9,592 bases of DNA from Synechococcales cyanobacterium PMM_0036 (lineage in GTDB: Bacteria; Cyanobacteriota; Cyanobacteriia; Elainellales; Elainellaceae): contig CASBQM010000161.1 of assembly GCA_949127645.1 (NCBI GenBank), forward strand, positions 1 to 9,592, in the 5' to 3' direction. A model generated the notes under the pieces. It was not told the DNA's origin, did not search any database, and saw only the letters and a program-made list of their open reading frames with translations. Made by a program: the position numbers and the translations under genes. Each line of letters starts with the position of its first letter. The stretch's first letter is position 1. Shown here piece by piece: positions 1 to 7,508 of the stretch.

Positions 1-1
1 A

Positions 2-1987
2 ACTTTAGTGGTGTCACTGCTGATGAGCGGTCTGACCTTTTGGGCAGTCAATACGATTCAGCAGGATGCCCGCCTGAACGACACTCGATTTGGGCGAGAT
101 TTAGGACTTTTACTGGCAGCTAACGTCGCTCCTCTGGTCAGCGAGAGCAACCGTACGGAGCTTGCTCGGTTTTCCCACAGCTTCTTCGGCAGCACCTCCA
201 GCGTTCGCTACATGATTTATGCGGACGAAGACGGCGAGATTTTCTTTGGTATTCCCTATTCAGAATCTGAGGTTCAGAATTCCCTGACGATTCAGCGGCG
301 GATTCAGCTTCCTGAGAACTATGCTGAAAATGTCGAGGAGCCAATGGTGCGGCAGCACATTACGCCTGATGGCGAGGTTACGGATGTGTTTGTGCCGCTG
401 AATCACAATGGCAAATATCTGGGCGTAATGGCGATCGGTATTAACCCCAATCCCACGGTAGTTGCCTCTTCTCATCTGACTCGGGATGTAACGATCGCCG
501 TATTTATCTCGATCTGGGTAATGGTAATTTTGGGAGCCGTGTTTAATGCCCTGATTATCACTAAGCCGATCAAAGAACTGCTGCTGGGCGTGAAAAATAT
601 TGCCGCCGGAAATTTCAGGCAGCGAGTCGATCTGCCCGTGCGTGGCGAGTTGGGAGAGCTAATTCTCAACTTTAATGAAATGGCGGAACGGCTGGAAAGC
701 TATGACGAGCAGAATATTGACGAGCTAACTGCCGAGAAAGCTAAGCTGGAAACCCTAGTATCGACGATCGCCGATGGGGCAGTCTTGCTGGATACCGACA
801 TGAACGTTATCCTCACGAATCCCACGGCTCAGCGAATTTTTGGCTGGGAGAGCCATGAGGAAATCATTGGTAAGAATGTGCTGTATCAACTGCCCAATGC
901 CGTCAAAGTAGAGTTGACTCGCCCCCTCTACCAGTTGGCTTCCGGCAGCGCCTCTAACGAGCTAAAGGACGGCGCAGAATATCGCATTACTATTCCTGAG
1001 CCGCTCAGTCGCACCGTGCGAATTTTGCTAAACACAGTATTTGATCAGTACCGTGAAAACATTCGTGGCATTGCCATTACAGTCCAAGACATTACCCGCG
1101 AAGTGGAGCTAAATGAGGCTAAGAGCCAGTTCATTAGCAACGTTTCCCACGAGCTGCGTACGCCTTTATTTAACATCAAGTCGTTTATCGAAACGCTGCA
1201 CGAATACGGCGAAGATTTGAGCGAGGTTGAGAAACGCGAGTTCTTAGAAACGGCTAACCGAGAGACCGATCGCCTCACTCGTCTGGTTAATGACGTTCTC
1301 GATTTGTCTAAGCTAGAGTCTCACCGCCGCTACAACCTTGAACCTGTCGAGATTGTTCAGCCGATCGAGCAGACATTGCGAACCCACCGCCTCAACGCTA
1401 GAGACAAAGGCATTGAGCTAATGCAGGATATTCAGCCCAATCTGCCTTCTGTATTGGGTAACTATGATTTGCTGCTGCAAGTGTTCTCTAACCTGGTGGG
1501 GAATGGGCTAAAGTTCACGGAGTCGGGTGGCTCTGTGACTATTCGTGCCTATGTTTTGGAGCAGGAGCTTACTCAACCTAGCCAGCAGCCCAGCCACCAG
1601 CAGCCCAGCCATCATCAGCCCAGCCACCAACAGCCTACGCACGTACGGATTGAGGTTGTCGATACGGGGATCGGCATTGACCCAGAAGATCAGCAGGCTA
1701 TTTTCGATCGGTTCTTTCGAGTCGAAAACCGCGTCCATACCTTAGAGGGCACGGGGTTAGGACTGTCGATCGTTCGTAATATTATCGAAAAGCACCATAG
1801 TCAGGTGCATTTAGTCAGCGAAGTGGGGACTGGCACCACCTTTTGGTTTGATTTGGCGATCTATCAAGAAGGCGCGCTGCTTGATGAATTGCCGATCGCT
1901 GATGCTCTAATCTCAGCGCAGTCCACCTCAGCACAGTCCACCTCAGCACAGTCCGCCTCAGCGCAACCTGCAAGCGCTACCCCTTAG
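2..1987 (+). CDS. nblS: NblS/Hik33-type sensor histidine kinase, 5' end cut by the window
   Basis: Membrane sensor kinase of the NblS/Hik33/DspA (Ycf26) family. In cyanobacteria this family controls high-light, nutrient and redox responses, mainly through the regulator RpaB. The frame is open from base 2 and reads T-L-V-V-S-L-L before the first possible GTG at base 8, as in NblS proteins, so the true start lies to the left and at least part of the first membrane helix is missing. Numbering from base 8: end of helix 1 (1-17), extracytoplasmic sensor region, helix 2 (about 161-184), HAMP (about 180-232), PAS (about 250-360), HisKA with phospho-accepting H381 in S-H-E-L-R-T-P, and HATPase with N-box N499, G1 box D552-T-G-I-G-I and G2 box G581-T-G-L-G-L. 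All catalytic motifs are intact. Two odd parts are a QPSHQ repeat insert (about 523-546) and a STSAQ repeat tail (about 635-659). The 3' end overlaps the convergent gene by 11 bp. Family assignment rests on overall architecture and remembered sequence likeness. Confidence 0.93.
   Translation, partial: TLVVSLLMSGLTFWAVNTIQQDARLNDTRFGRDLGLLLAANVAPLVSESNRTELARFSHSFFGSTSSVRYMIYADEDGEIFFGIPYSESEVQNSLTIQRRIQLPENYAENVEEPMVRQHITPDGEVTDVFVPLNHNGKYLGVMAIGINPNPTVVASSHLTRDVTIAVFISIWVMVILGAVFNALIITKPIKELLLGVKNIAAGNFRQRVDLPVRGELGELILNFNEMAERLESYDEQNIDELTAEKAKLETLVSTIADGAVLLDTDMNVILTNPTAQRIFGWESHEEIIGKNVLYQLPNAVKVELTRPLYQLASGSASNELKDGAEYRITIPEPLSRTVRILLNTVFDQYRENIRGIAITVQDITREVELNEAKSQFISNVSHELRTPLFNIKSFIETLHEYGEDLSEVEKREFLETANRETDRLTRLVNDVLDLSKLESHRRYNLEPVEIVQPIEQTLRTHRLNARDKGIELMQDIQPNLPSVLGNYDLLLQVFSNLVGNGLKFTESGGSVTIRAYVLEQELTQPSQQPSHQQPSHHQPSHQQPTHVRIEVVDTGIGIDPEDQQAIFDRFFRVENRVHTLEGTGLGLSIVRNIIEKHHSQVHLVSEVGTGTTFWFDLAIYQEGALLDELPIADALISAQSTSAQSTSAQSASAQPASATP
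1574..1645 (+). repeat. 15-bp tandem repeat inside nblS (QPSHQ units)
   Basis: Four consecutive 15-bp units start at 1586, 1601, 1616 and 1631, preceded by a partial 12-bp unit at 1574. The consensus is CAGCCCAGCCACCAG. In frame they encode QPSHQ, QPSHH, QPSHQ and QPTHV. The tract lies in the ATPase domain, between the strand after the N-box and the strand leading to D552-T-G-I-G-I, so it should form a surface loop. The 15-bp period keeps the frame whatever the copy number. Confidence 0.9.
1911..1981 (+). repeat. 15-bp tandem repeat at the 3' end of nblS (STSAQ units)
   Basis: A partial unit (1911-1921) is followed by two identical copies of TCCACCTCAGCACAG (1922-1936, 1937-1951), a diverged copy TCCGCCTCAGCGCAA (1952-1966) and a weak fifth unit ending just before the stop. 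They encode a Ser/Ala/Gln tail (SAQ, STSAQ, STSAQ, SASAQ, PASAT) beyond the end of the ATPase fold. This tail is probably disordered. Identical neighbouring copies point to recent slippage. Confidence 0.9.
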
Positions 1988-2411
1988 CATCGCCACCATT
2001 GAATAGCTCAAAAATCTGCCTACAGAAGAGCTTCAGCTTTTCTTTGACCTCATCTGTAGGCTCCGCAGACCCGACAAACTGCCAGTCTTTGATGGTGGAC
2101 AGCCGCCACTGTTCGCCCAGATGCGTAAACCCTGATACCTCTAGACCGATCGCCCGTCGAGACTTTTCTACTGAATCACTGTAGAAACGAATTTGCACTA
2201 AAATGCTGCGGCTTTGAATCGAGCGACTCCAGCCCGGTAAATGAAAGCCAATATCGATAGAGTCAGGATCGGTCTGTTCTCGTGTGGCGAGATCATTTGC
2301 CCAAGGCTTCAGGTCTGCCCGCGCATCAGGAAATTGCGCCTTAAACAGAGTCACGACAGCCGCAATTTTGGTTGCTAAGTCTAGACCGATCGCTTGCTCC
2401 GCTGCATTCAC
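1977..2411 (-). CDS. conserved-looking protein of unknown function (144 aa)
   Basis: I do not recognise a named family. The protein is small and soluble, with no signal peptide or membrane segment. It has a helical N-terminal part, a central stretch rich in beta propensity (P-D-S-I-D-I-G-F-H-L-P-G-W-S, then S-I-L-V-Q-I-R-F-Y) and a helical, charged C-terminus ending in F-C-R-Q-I-F-E-L-F-N. The ordered, aromatic-rich composition looks like a real conserved protein rather than a chance frame. The reading frame can extend to a GTG at 2438, giving 153 aa, but that start has no ribosome site. The GTG at 2411 has AAGGAG eight bases upstream, so I prefer it. The next in-frame stop upstream is at 2451-2453. 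The gene converges on nblS and overlaps its last 11 bp, and it diverges from ppsA. Confidence 0.72.
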   Translation of the reverse strand: MNAAEQAIGLDLATKIAAVVTLFKAQFPDARADLKPWANDLATREQTDPDSIDIGFHLPGWSRSIQSRSILVQIRFYSDSVEKSRRAIGLEVSGFTHLGEQWRLSTIKDWQFVGSAEPTDEVKEKLKLFCRQIFELFNGGDAKG

Positions 2412-2419
2412 TCCAGTTT

Positions 2420-2425
2420 CTCCTT
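2420..2425 (-). promoter_or_regulatory. Shine-Dalgarno AAGGAG that decides the start of the 144-aa gene
   Basis: On the minus strand AAGGAG is followed by eight bases (AAACTGGA) and then GTG at 2411-2409. This is a strong match at ideal spacing, and it lies inside the longer frame that begins at GTG 2438. That longer start has no purine-rich site in the twenty bases before it. Confidence 0.55.
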
Positions 2426-2438
2426 CATCCTTTGTCAC

Positions 2439-2832
2439 ATTATGGGCAGATTACGTCTGGAATGGGCAGTACTGACTGACACGGTTCAAGTAAGTTGATT
2501 AGAGTCAAATGATTCAAAGTGTCACAACTGCTCTGTCGAAAGAGGGAAATACGATCGCCACCCTGAGAATAGCGTTACAAATCTGCATAAACAACCCTGA
2601 TTCTTTTAAGGATGCGCTAGCGTTGACTTACTGTGTTGCTGAGTGGTAATTCAGTTTTGCGAGCCATACATCCTGGAGTTGGAGTAGGTTAGAGGTTAGA
2701 TTACTGTTCAGCTTTTGTCGCTACAGAGCTGTATGGAGCGATCGATTTCTCATAATTCAAACCCACATAATTTGGGCTTACCGCAAGCCTCATCGCAAGC
2801 TTTTAGTTGCAATTCGTGTCAGGAGCAGATTC
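2439..2832. other. 394-bp divergent intergenic region
   Basis: This stretch separates the minus-strand 144-aa gene from ppsA. It should hold both promoters. Visible items are a single GTTACAAA (2574-2581), which resembles one half of the RpaB-binding HLR1 element but has no second half at the proper distance; a 13-bp near-copy of the arm of the palindromic repeat (2610-2622, GGATGCGCTAGCG); and a possible sigma-70-type promoter directly after it. No ORF with coding character and no RNA gene was recognised. Confidence 0.6.
2623..2650 (+). promoter_or_regulatory. candidate ppsA promoter (TTGACT-16-GGTAAT)
   Basis: TTGACT (2623-2628) matches five of six -35 bases. Sixteen bases later GGTAAT (2645-2650) matches four of six -10 bases. 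A start near 2657 would leave a leader of about 175 bases before ppsA. Matches of this quality arise by chance in A/T-rich DNA, so this is only a candidate. Confidence 0.25.
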
Positions 2833-5310
2833 ATGATTATTGCCCATAAACCCAGCGCAAACCCAATTACTCAGGGTTCTAGGGAAAAGTCTTTGGTTCT
2901 TTGGTTTGAAGAAGTGGGTATTGCAGATATTCACCTGGTAGGCGGCAAGAATGCCTCGCTAGGAGAAATGATTGGGCAGCTTATGTCTAAAGGGGTGAAT
3001 GTGCCGACGGGGTTTGCCACCACTGCCTACGCCTTTCGCTACTTCATTGAAAACGCAGGATTGGAGCCACGGCTGCGGCAGCTTTTGTCGGACTTAGATG
3101 TAGATAACATTCCTAATTTGCAGGAGCGGGGCAAGCAGGCGCGATCGCTCGTTTTCCATACTCCCTTTCCAACCGAGTTAGAAGATGCCATCACAGCAGC
3201 TTATCTTCAGCTCTCTCAGCGCTATGGGGCAGATCGGGCGACAGATCTTGATGCTCTTGATGTAGCCGTTCGCTCTAGCGCCACGGCGGAAGACCTGCCA
3301 GACGCTAGCTTTGCCGGACAGCAAGAAACCTATCTAAATATCCAGGGTGTGAGCGCAGTCCTAGAAGCGTGCCATCGCTGCTTTGCCTCTTTGTTCACCG
3401 ATCGCGCCCTTTCCTACCGAGTGACCCAAGGCTTCGATCACCTGGATGTAGCGCTGTCTGTGGGCGTACAAAAAATGGTGCGATCGGATTTAGCCACCGC
3501 TGGCGTGATGTTTTCAATCGACACCGAGACAGGCTTTAAAAACGCGGCGCTGATTACAGCAGCATACGGACTAGGCGAAAACGTGGTGCAGGGTGCCGTT
3601 GTCCCAGATGAATACTATGTCTTTAAGCCAACGCTCAAGGCTGGATTTAAGCCGATTCTAGAGAAACGGCTGGGCAGTAAAGATATGCGGATGGTGTATG
3701 ACGAGCAAGACGGCAAGCTGGTGAAAAACGTGCCCGTAGAGGAGAGCGATCGCCAAAAGTTTGCTCTGAGCGATGAGGAAATTCTCACCCTAGCGCGATG
3801 GGCTTGCGTGATCGAAGATCATTACTCCAGCGTGCATGGCGGCGACACGCCGATGGATATGGAATGGGCAAAAGATGGGCATACAGGAGAGCTGTTTATC
3901 GTCCAGGCTCGTCCAGAAACCGTGCAGTCGCGTAAGTCGGGCAACATCCTATGCACCTACAAGCTCAAGGATGCCCATCCGCCAGAGCCGCTGTTCACCG
4001 GGCGAGCCGTGGGGGACTTGATCGGGCAAGGTCGGGTACGGGTGCTAACGCAGGTTGATCGCCTAGACGAGTTTCAGCCTGGAGAAGTTTTGGTTGCCGA
4101 TAAAACCGATCCTGACTGGGAGCCGATTATGAAAAAAGCGAGTGCGCTAGTGACCAAGCAGGGCGGACGCACCTGCCATGCGGCAATCATTGCCCGTGAG
4201 CTAGGTATTCCGGCAGTGGTGGGCTGTGGAGATGCGATCGATACCCTGCAAGATGGGCAAGAAATCACGGTTTCTTGTGCTGACAGTGATGAAGGCAGAA
4301 TCTACGCTGGGCTATTGCCCTACGAAGTTGAGGAGCTGCATCTGGATGAACTGCCCCAGATCCGCACCAAAATTTTGATGAATGTCGGCAATCCCCAAGA
4401 GGCATTCTCTCTGGCTGCGCTGCCTTCTAGTGGAGTAGGGCTGGCGCGATCGGAGTTCATTATCGCCAACCAGATTAAAATTCACCCCCTTGCCCTGATT
4501 TATTTTGACCAGCTTCGGGATAAGGGAGCCAAGTGGGAGATCTCTCAACTTACGGCGAACTACGCCCACAAACCCGACTTCTTTGTAGACAAGCTGGCTC
4601 AGGGCATTAGCAAACTGGCGGCAGCCTTTTACCCAAATCCGGTGATTGTCCGGATGTCGGATTTGAAGAGCAATGAATATGCCAACTTAATCGGCGGCAG
4701 ACAGTTTGAGCCAGATGAAGAAAATCCGATGCTAGGCTGGCGGGGTGCCTCTCGCTACTATGACCCCAAGTATAGCGAGGCTTATGGGCTAGAGTGCAAG
4801 GCGATGAAGCGCGTTCGGGATGAGATGGGTTTGACTAACGTAATTCCCATGATTCCATTTTGCCGTACTCCTGAAGAAGGGCAAAAAGTCTTGGCAGAAA
4901 TGGCGAAACATGGGCTAGTACAGGGCGAAAACGGTTTGCAGGTCTACGTCATGTGCGAGTTGCCTAGCAACGTCATTCTTGCCGACGAATTCAGCGAAAT
5001 CTTTGACGGCTTCTCGATCGGCTCCAATGATTTGACGCAGTTGACTTTGGGAGTCGATCGTGACTCTTCCCTAGTGGCGCACGTGTTTGATGAGCGCAGT
5101 GAAGCCGTCAAAACAATGGTGCGTGTCGTCATTCAAAAGGCAAAGGCAAAGGGTCGCAAGATTGGAATCTGCGGTCAGGCACCCAGCGACTACCCAGAGT
5201 TTGCCAAGTTTTTGGTGGAGCAAGGGATTGACAGCATTAGTCTTAACCCTGACTCGGTGGTGAAAACTTTACTGGCGATCGCCCAGACTGAATCTGAGGT
5301 AATTGCCTAA
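2833..5310 (+). CDS. ppsA: phosphoenolpyruvate synthase (pyruvate, water dikinase)
   Basis: Converts pyruvate, ATP and water to phosphoenolpyruvate, AMP and phosphate in the cytoplasm, feeding gluconeogenesis. The three family domains are in order: an ATP-grasp nucleotide-binding domain (about 22-370, starting V-G-G-K-N-A-S-L-G-E-M), a swivelling phosphohistidine domain (about 390-495) with G-G-R-T-C-H-A-A and H449 as the phosphorylated residue, and a PEP/pyruvate-binding barrel (about 520-820). The barrel carries the expected R607 (V-R-M-S-D-L-K), R637 (R-G-A-S-R-Y-Y), metal ligands E709 and D733 (G-S-N-D-L-T-Q) and catalytic C780 (G-I-C-G-Q-A-P-S). At 825 aa it is slightly longer than E. 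coli PpsA (792 aa), partly through a 20-residue N-terminal extension. The ATG start is supported by AGGAG seven bases upstream (2821-2825). It is not pyruvate phosphate dikinase: the G-Q-A-P-S-D ending and the length fit PpsA. Confidence 0.97.
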   Translation: MIIAHKPSANPITQGSREKSLVLWFEEVGIADIHLVGGKNASLGEMIGQLMSKGVNVPTGFATTAYAFRYFIENAGLEPRLRQLLSDLDVDNIPNLQERGKQARSLVFHTPFPTELEDAITAAYLQLSQRYGADRATDLDALDVAVRSSATAEDLPDASFAGQQETYLNIQGVSAVLEACHRCFASLFTDRALSYRVTQGFDHLDVALSVGVQKMVRSDLATAGVMFSIDTETGFKNAALITAAYGLGENVVQGAVVPDEYYVFKPTLKAGFKPILEKRLGSKDMRMVYDEQDGKLVKNVPVEESDRQKFALSDEEILTLARWACVIEDHYSSVHGGDTPMDMEWAKDGHTGELFIVQARPETVQSRKSGNILCTYKLKDAHPPEPLFTGRAVGDLIGQGRVRVLTQVDRLDEFQPGEVLVADKTDPDWEPIMKKASALVTKQGGRTCHAAIIARELGIPAVVGCGDAIDTLQDGQEITVSCADSDEGRIYAGLLPYEVEELHLDELPQIRTKILMNVGNPQEAFSLAALPSSGVGLARSEFIIANQIKIHPLALIYFDQLRDKGAKWEISQLTANYAHKPDFFVDKLAQGISKLAAAFYPNPVIVRMSDLKSNEYANLIGGRQFEPDEENPMLGWRGASRYYDPKYSEAYGLECKAMKRVRDEMGLTNVIPMIPFCRTPEEGQKVLAEMAKHGLVQGENGLQVYVMCELPSNVILADEFSEIFDGFSIGSNDLTQLTLGVDRDSSLVAHVFDERSEAVKTMVRVVIQKAKAKGRKIGICGQAPSDYPEFAKFLVEQGIDSISLNPDSVVKTLLAIAQTESEVIA

Positions 5311-5474
5311 GCTGCATAGACCTATACTCAGCAGAGCGCAAATTAGGGTTTTGTGTCGAATCACAAGAGCGCAAGCAGTGAGGATTCAATAAACGTCTAC
5401 AATTTAGAGGCTTGAAGGGAGTTTGGCTAAGCAGAAATTACCTTTGTCCCCTATAGCAGAGCTTCAGCTCATAT

Positions 5475-5822
5475 ATGCGGCAGCCTTACCGCACAAATAC
5501 AATGTTTAATCAACCTGTAGACAGCGCTCGTGAATTGCTAACGAGATACAGTTCAGGGGAGAGAGTATTCAAGAGCGCTTGCTTAAATGGAGTTAATTTG
5601 CAGGGAGCTTGCTTAGAGAGAGTAATGCTAGTTGAAGCCGACTTGACTAAGGCTGATTTAAGAGGTGCTAATCTTCGTCAAGCCCACCTGGAAAAGGCTG
5701 ATCTGAGAAACGCCAATCTCAAAGGGGCACATTTGGAAGGAAGTCACTTAGAGGGAGCCAATCTAGAAGGAACCAATCTTGATGGGGCGATCAGATCGAA
5801 TGGCAGAATGCGCTGGCGTTAG
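5475..5822 (+). CDS. pentapeptide-repeat protein (115 aa)
   Basis: A short protein made almost wholly of pentapeptide repeats, A(D/N)LxX, running from about residue 32 to 106 as roughly fifteen consecutive units (for example L-T-K-A-D, L-R-G-A-N, L-E-G-A-N). Such repeats fold as a right-handed quadrilateral beta-helix. A helical cap (V-D-S-A-R-E-L-L-T-R-Y-S-S-G-E-R) precedes them, as is common in cyanobacterial members, and a basic tail R-S-N-G-R-M-R-W-R ends it. No enzyme or membrane domain is attached, so the role is unknown. Neither ATG (5475 or 5502, residue 10) has a ribosome site. A TATAGC at 5452-5457 could be a -10 box, which would favour the inner ATG. It lies 164 bp after ppsA on the same strand, with no clear terminator between, and converges on the next gene. 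Confidence 0.85.
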   Translation: MRQPYRTNTMFNQPVDSARELLTRYSSGERVFKSACLNGVNLQGACLERVMLVEADLTKADLRGANLRQAHLEKADLRNANLKGAHLEGSHLEGANLEGTNLDGAIRSNGRMRWR

Positions 5823-5861
5823 ATATTTTACTCAGCCTCCAGCCGCTCTCTATACTCATGC

Positions 5862-7319
5862 CTAAGCCTCTTTTTCGGCCTGCATCTGAGGTAGCTTAAT
5901 CACATAGCGGTAGCCATCTTCTGCGGAACCGCGAATGGATATTGATCCTCCATGAACCTCTGCCAACTGATGACTCAAACTCAGCCCTAAACTCTGACGG
6001 GAGCCATCTACCCTCAATAGATTCGTTAACTCCTGAACGGTAGATTCTTGAGTCGATTGCCCATTGAAAAATGCCGACTCATCTACAGCCGATCGCCCCA
6101 GGAAAGTTTTATGACTTCGCACCGAACTGCTGGAGTGGGAAGACGAGTGCAGCGCTACAAGCTCTGCTTGAGGCAAGCCATCTCCTAGCCAAGGATGAGA
6201 AGTCCATATCGTCAGGTTGAGAGAAGCTTGACGACGAGAAACATGAATCCGAATAACGCTATCGGCACTGGAAGACTGGATGACGCTGAAGACCAGATGG
6301 TAGAGCATTTGGCGCACTCTGTCTTTGTCGAGAAGCCAGACTCGATTGCCGGGTTCTGTCGTGAGCTGAATCTGCTGTTCGCGTCGTTGAGCCGCCTGCT
6401 TGAGAGCAGCGATCGCCTGTTGACACAGCATTTCAATATCGACTGAGGTGAGAGTGAGCGATCGCGTACTATCATCTAATGCGCCTAACTCTGTAATTTC
6501 ATTGACTAGAGACAGCAAATGCTGCCCGCTGTTATGAATGATTTCAATATATTCTTTTTGCTTGCTAGAAAGCGAACCGTAGATGCCCTGACTCAAAACA
6601 CTTGCCATCCCCAAAATTGAGGTCAGCGGAGTACAGAGTTCCTGCGTCATTTGCGAAATTAGGCTGGTCTTCGCAGAAGTTTGCACAGAGGATGGAACTG
6701 CTAAATCCTTTGGGGAGACCTTAAGGCTAGACAGAACGACGGGCAGATGCGCCTCCTCCTGAGACTTGAGAAGGCGATCGCGCTCAAATTCGCTCATACT
6801 CCAGCGGGCTGTGAGCTGCAAGAGCTGAATTTCTTTGTTGGTAAAGTCGCGGGGACTTAATCCCATGACGGCTAAAGTCCCCACACAATCTCCCTTTGAA
6901 GTCATCAAAGGCACACCCAAGTAAGAGCAAATGCCATAGCGCTGCGTTAGCAAACTATTGGCAAAAACAGGATTAGCGGCAGTATCGGAAATGGCTAAAA
7001 CTTGCTGACTGTCTACTACATAGGTGCAGAATGATTCTGACCGAGGCAACTGACGGGAGGTTGCCATACTATTCATTAGCCCAATCCGAGACAGACCTAC
7101 GGCAGATTTGAATAGATGGCGATCGCTATCCAGTACGCCCAAAATGCAGATGGGTGCATCCAAAAAATGGGCAGCCGTTTGGGTGGCTTCCTCAAATACT
7201 GGAACGCTCTCTAGCTCTAGTAGCCCCATTTTCTCTAAAATTCGCAGACGTTGCTGCTCCCATTCGGACGTGGGTTCATGATCTAATCGACAGGACAACT
7301 TCATATCAGGGCTTAACAT
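5862..7319 (-). CDS. GAF-domain histidine kinase homologue with degenerate catalytic motifs (likely pseudokinase)
   Basis: Soluble two-component-type protein of 485 aa. Residues about 20-180 form a GAF domain of the class seen before many bacterial kinases and cyclases (F-K-S-A-V-G-L, S-F-C-T-Y-V-V, Y-L-G-V-P-L, G-T-L-A-V-M). Residues about 215-290 align with HisKA, but the H-box reads S-Q-M-T-Q-E-L-C-T-P-L: Q226 replaces the phosphorylated His and C229 replaces the usual Arg. In the ATPase region (about 315-475) the N-box has no Asn (L-V-F-S-V-I-Q-S-S), the D-x-G-x-G box is absent (W-T-S-H-P-W-L-G), and only a remnant of the G2 box remains (S-L-G-L-S-L). A Ser-rich linker (S-S-S-H-S-S-S-S) sits near 395. 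The frame is intact, so this looks like a maintained sensor or scaffold lacking kinase chemistry, not a pseudogene. GAGG six bases upstream of the ATG at 7319 supports the start. Confidence 0.87.
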   Translation of the reverse strand: MLSPDMKLSCRLDHEPTSEWEQQRLRILEKMGLLELESVPVFEEATQTAAHFLDAPICILGVLDSDRHLFKSAVGLSRIGLMNSMATSRQLPRSESFCTYVVDSQQVLAISDTAANPVFANSLLTQRYGICSYLGVPLMTSKGDCVGTLAVMGLSPRDFTNKEIQLLQLTARWSMSEFERDRLLKSQEEAHLPVVLSSLKVSPKDLAVPSSVQTSAKTSLISQMTQELCTPLTSILGMASVLSQGIYGSLSSKQKEYIEIIHNSGQHLLSLVNEITELGALDDSTRSLTLTSVDIEMLCQQAIAALKQAAQRREQQIQLTTEPGNRVWLLDKDRVRQMLYHLVFSVIQSSSADSVIRIHVSRRQASLNLTIWTSHPWLGDGLPQAELVALHSSSHSSSSVRSHKTFLGRSAVDESAFFNGQSTQESTVQELTNLLRVDGSRQSLGLSLSHQLAEVHGGSISIRGSAEDGYRYVIKLPQMQAEKEA

Positions 7320-7350
7320 GACACCCTCATCCTTGCATTTGCGGTACTAG

Positions 7351-7379
7351 CCACCCATTCGGTCTAGTTTCGAGGGTGG
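7351..7379. repeat. short inverted repeat upstream of the GAF pseudokinase
   Basis: CCACCC (7351-7356) and GGGTGG (7374-7379) are complementary across a 17-base spacer, about 32-60 bp upstream of the start of the minus-strand kinase-like gene. It could be a leader hairpin or an operator. No U-run follows on either strand, so it is not a terminator. Confidence 0.35.
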
Positions 7380-7467
7380 TTCAATGTATTCATCATTCCC
7401 TGACTCTTCAAGTGATCACCATCGATCGTGTAGATAAGGTAAAGTTCAGGGTTTCTAAGGGTTTGAG

Positions 7468-7508
7468 GAGTTCAGAGGACATATTTTTTCGGTATCTCCA
7501 CTGAACTC
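7468..7508. repeat. 14-bp imperfect inverted repeat with 13-base loop
   Basis: GAGTTCAGAGGACA (7468-7481) pairs with TCTCCACTGAACTC (7495-7508), 12 of 14 positions, around a loop containing TTTTTT. It sits in the 294-bp gap between two minus-strand genes, about 105 bp past the stop of the upstream gene and about 150 bp before the start of the GAF pseudokinase. Nothing like a U-tract follows the stem on the minus strand, so simple intrinsic termination is not supported. A regulator site or RNA structure is possible. Confidence 0.5.

Noticed and set aside
8..10. GTG at base 8 as the start of the nblS-type kinase
   Set aside because: The frame is open to the left edge and base 8 falls in the middle of the first membrane helix; the upstream codons read as NblS does. 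The gene is truncated by the window.
1508..1745. Overlapping frames on both strands across the QPSHQ repeat
   Set aside because: They are by-products of the repeat, which is open in several frames. The region lies within the conserved ATPase domain of the kinase.
2574..2581. RpaB/HLR1 box upstream of ppsA
   Set aside because: HLR1 needs two direct copies separated by four bases. Only one GTTACAAA is present; the next eight bases at the right distance (CATAAACA) do not match.
5351..5366. Hairpin TTGTG-TCGAAT-CACAA after ppsA as a terminator
   Set aside because: The stem is only five base pairs and no T-run follows; it could arise by chance.
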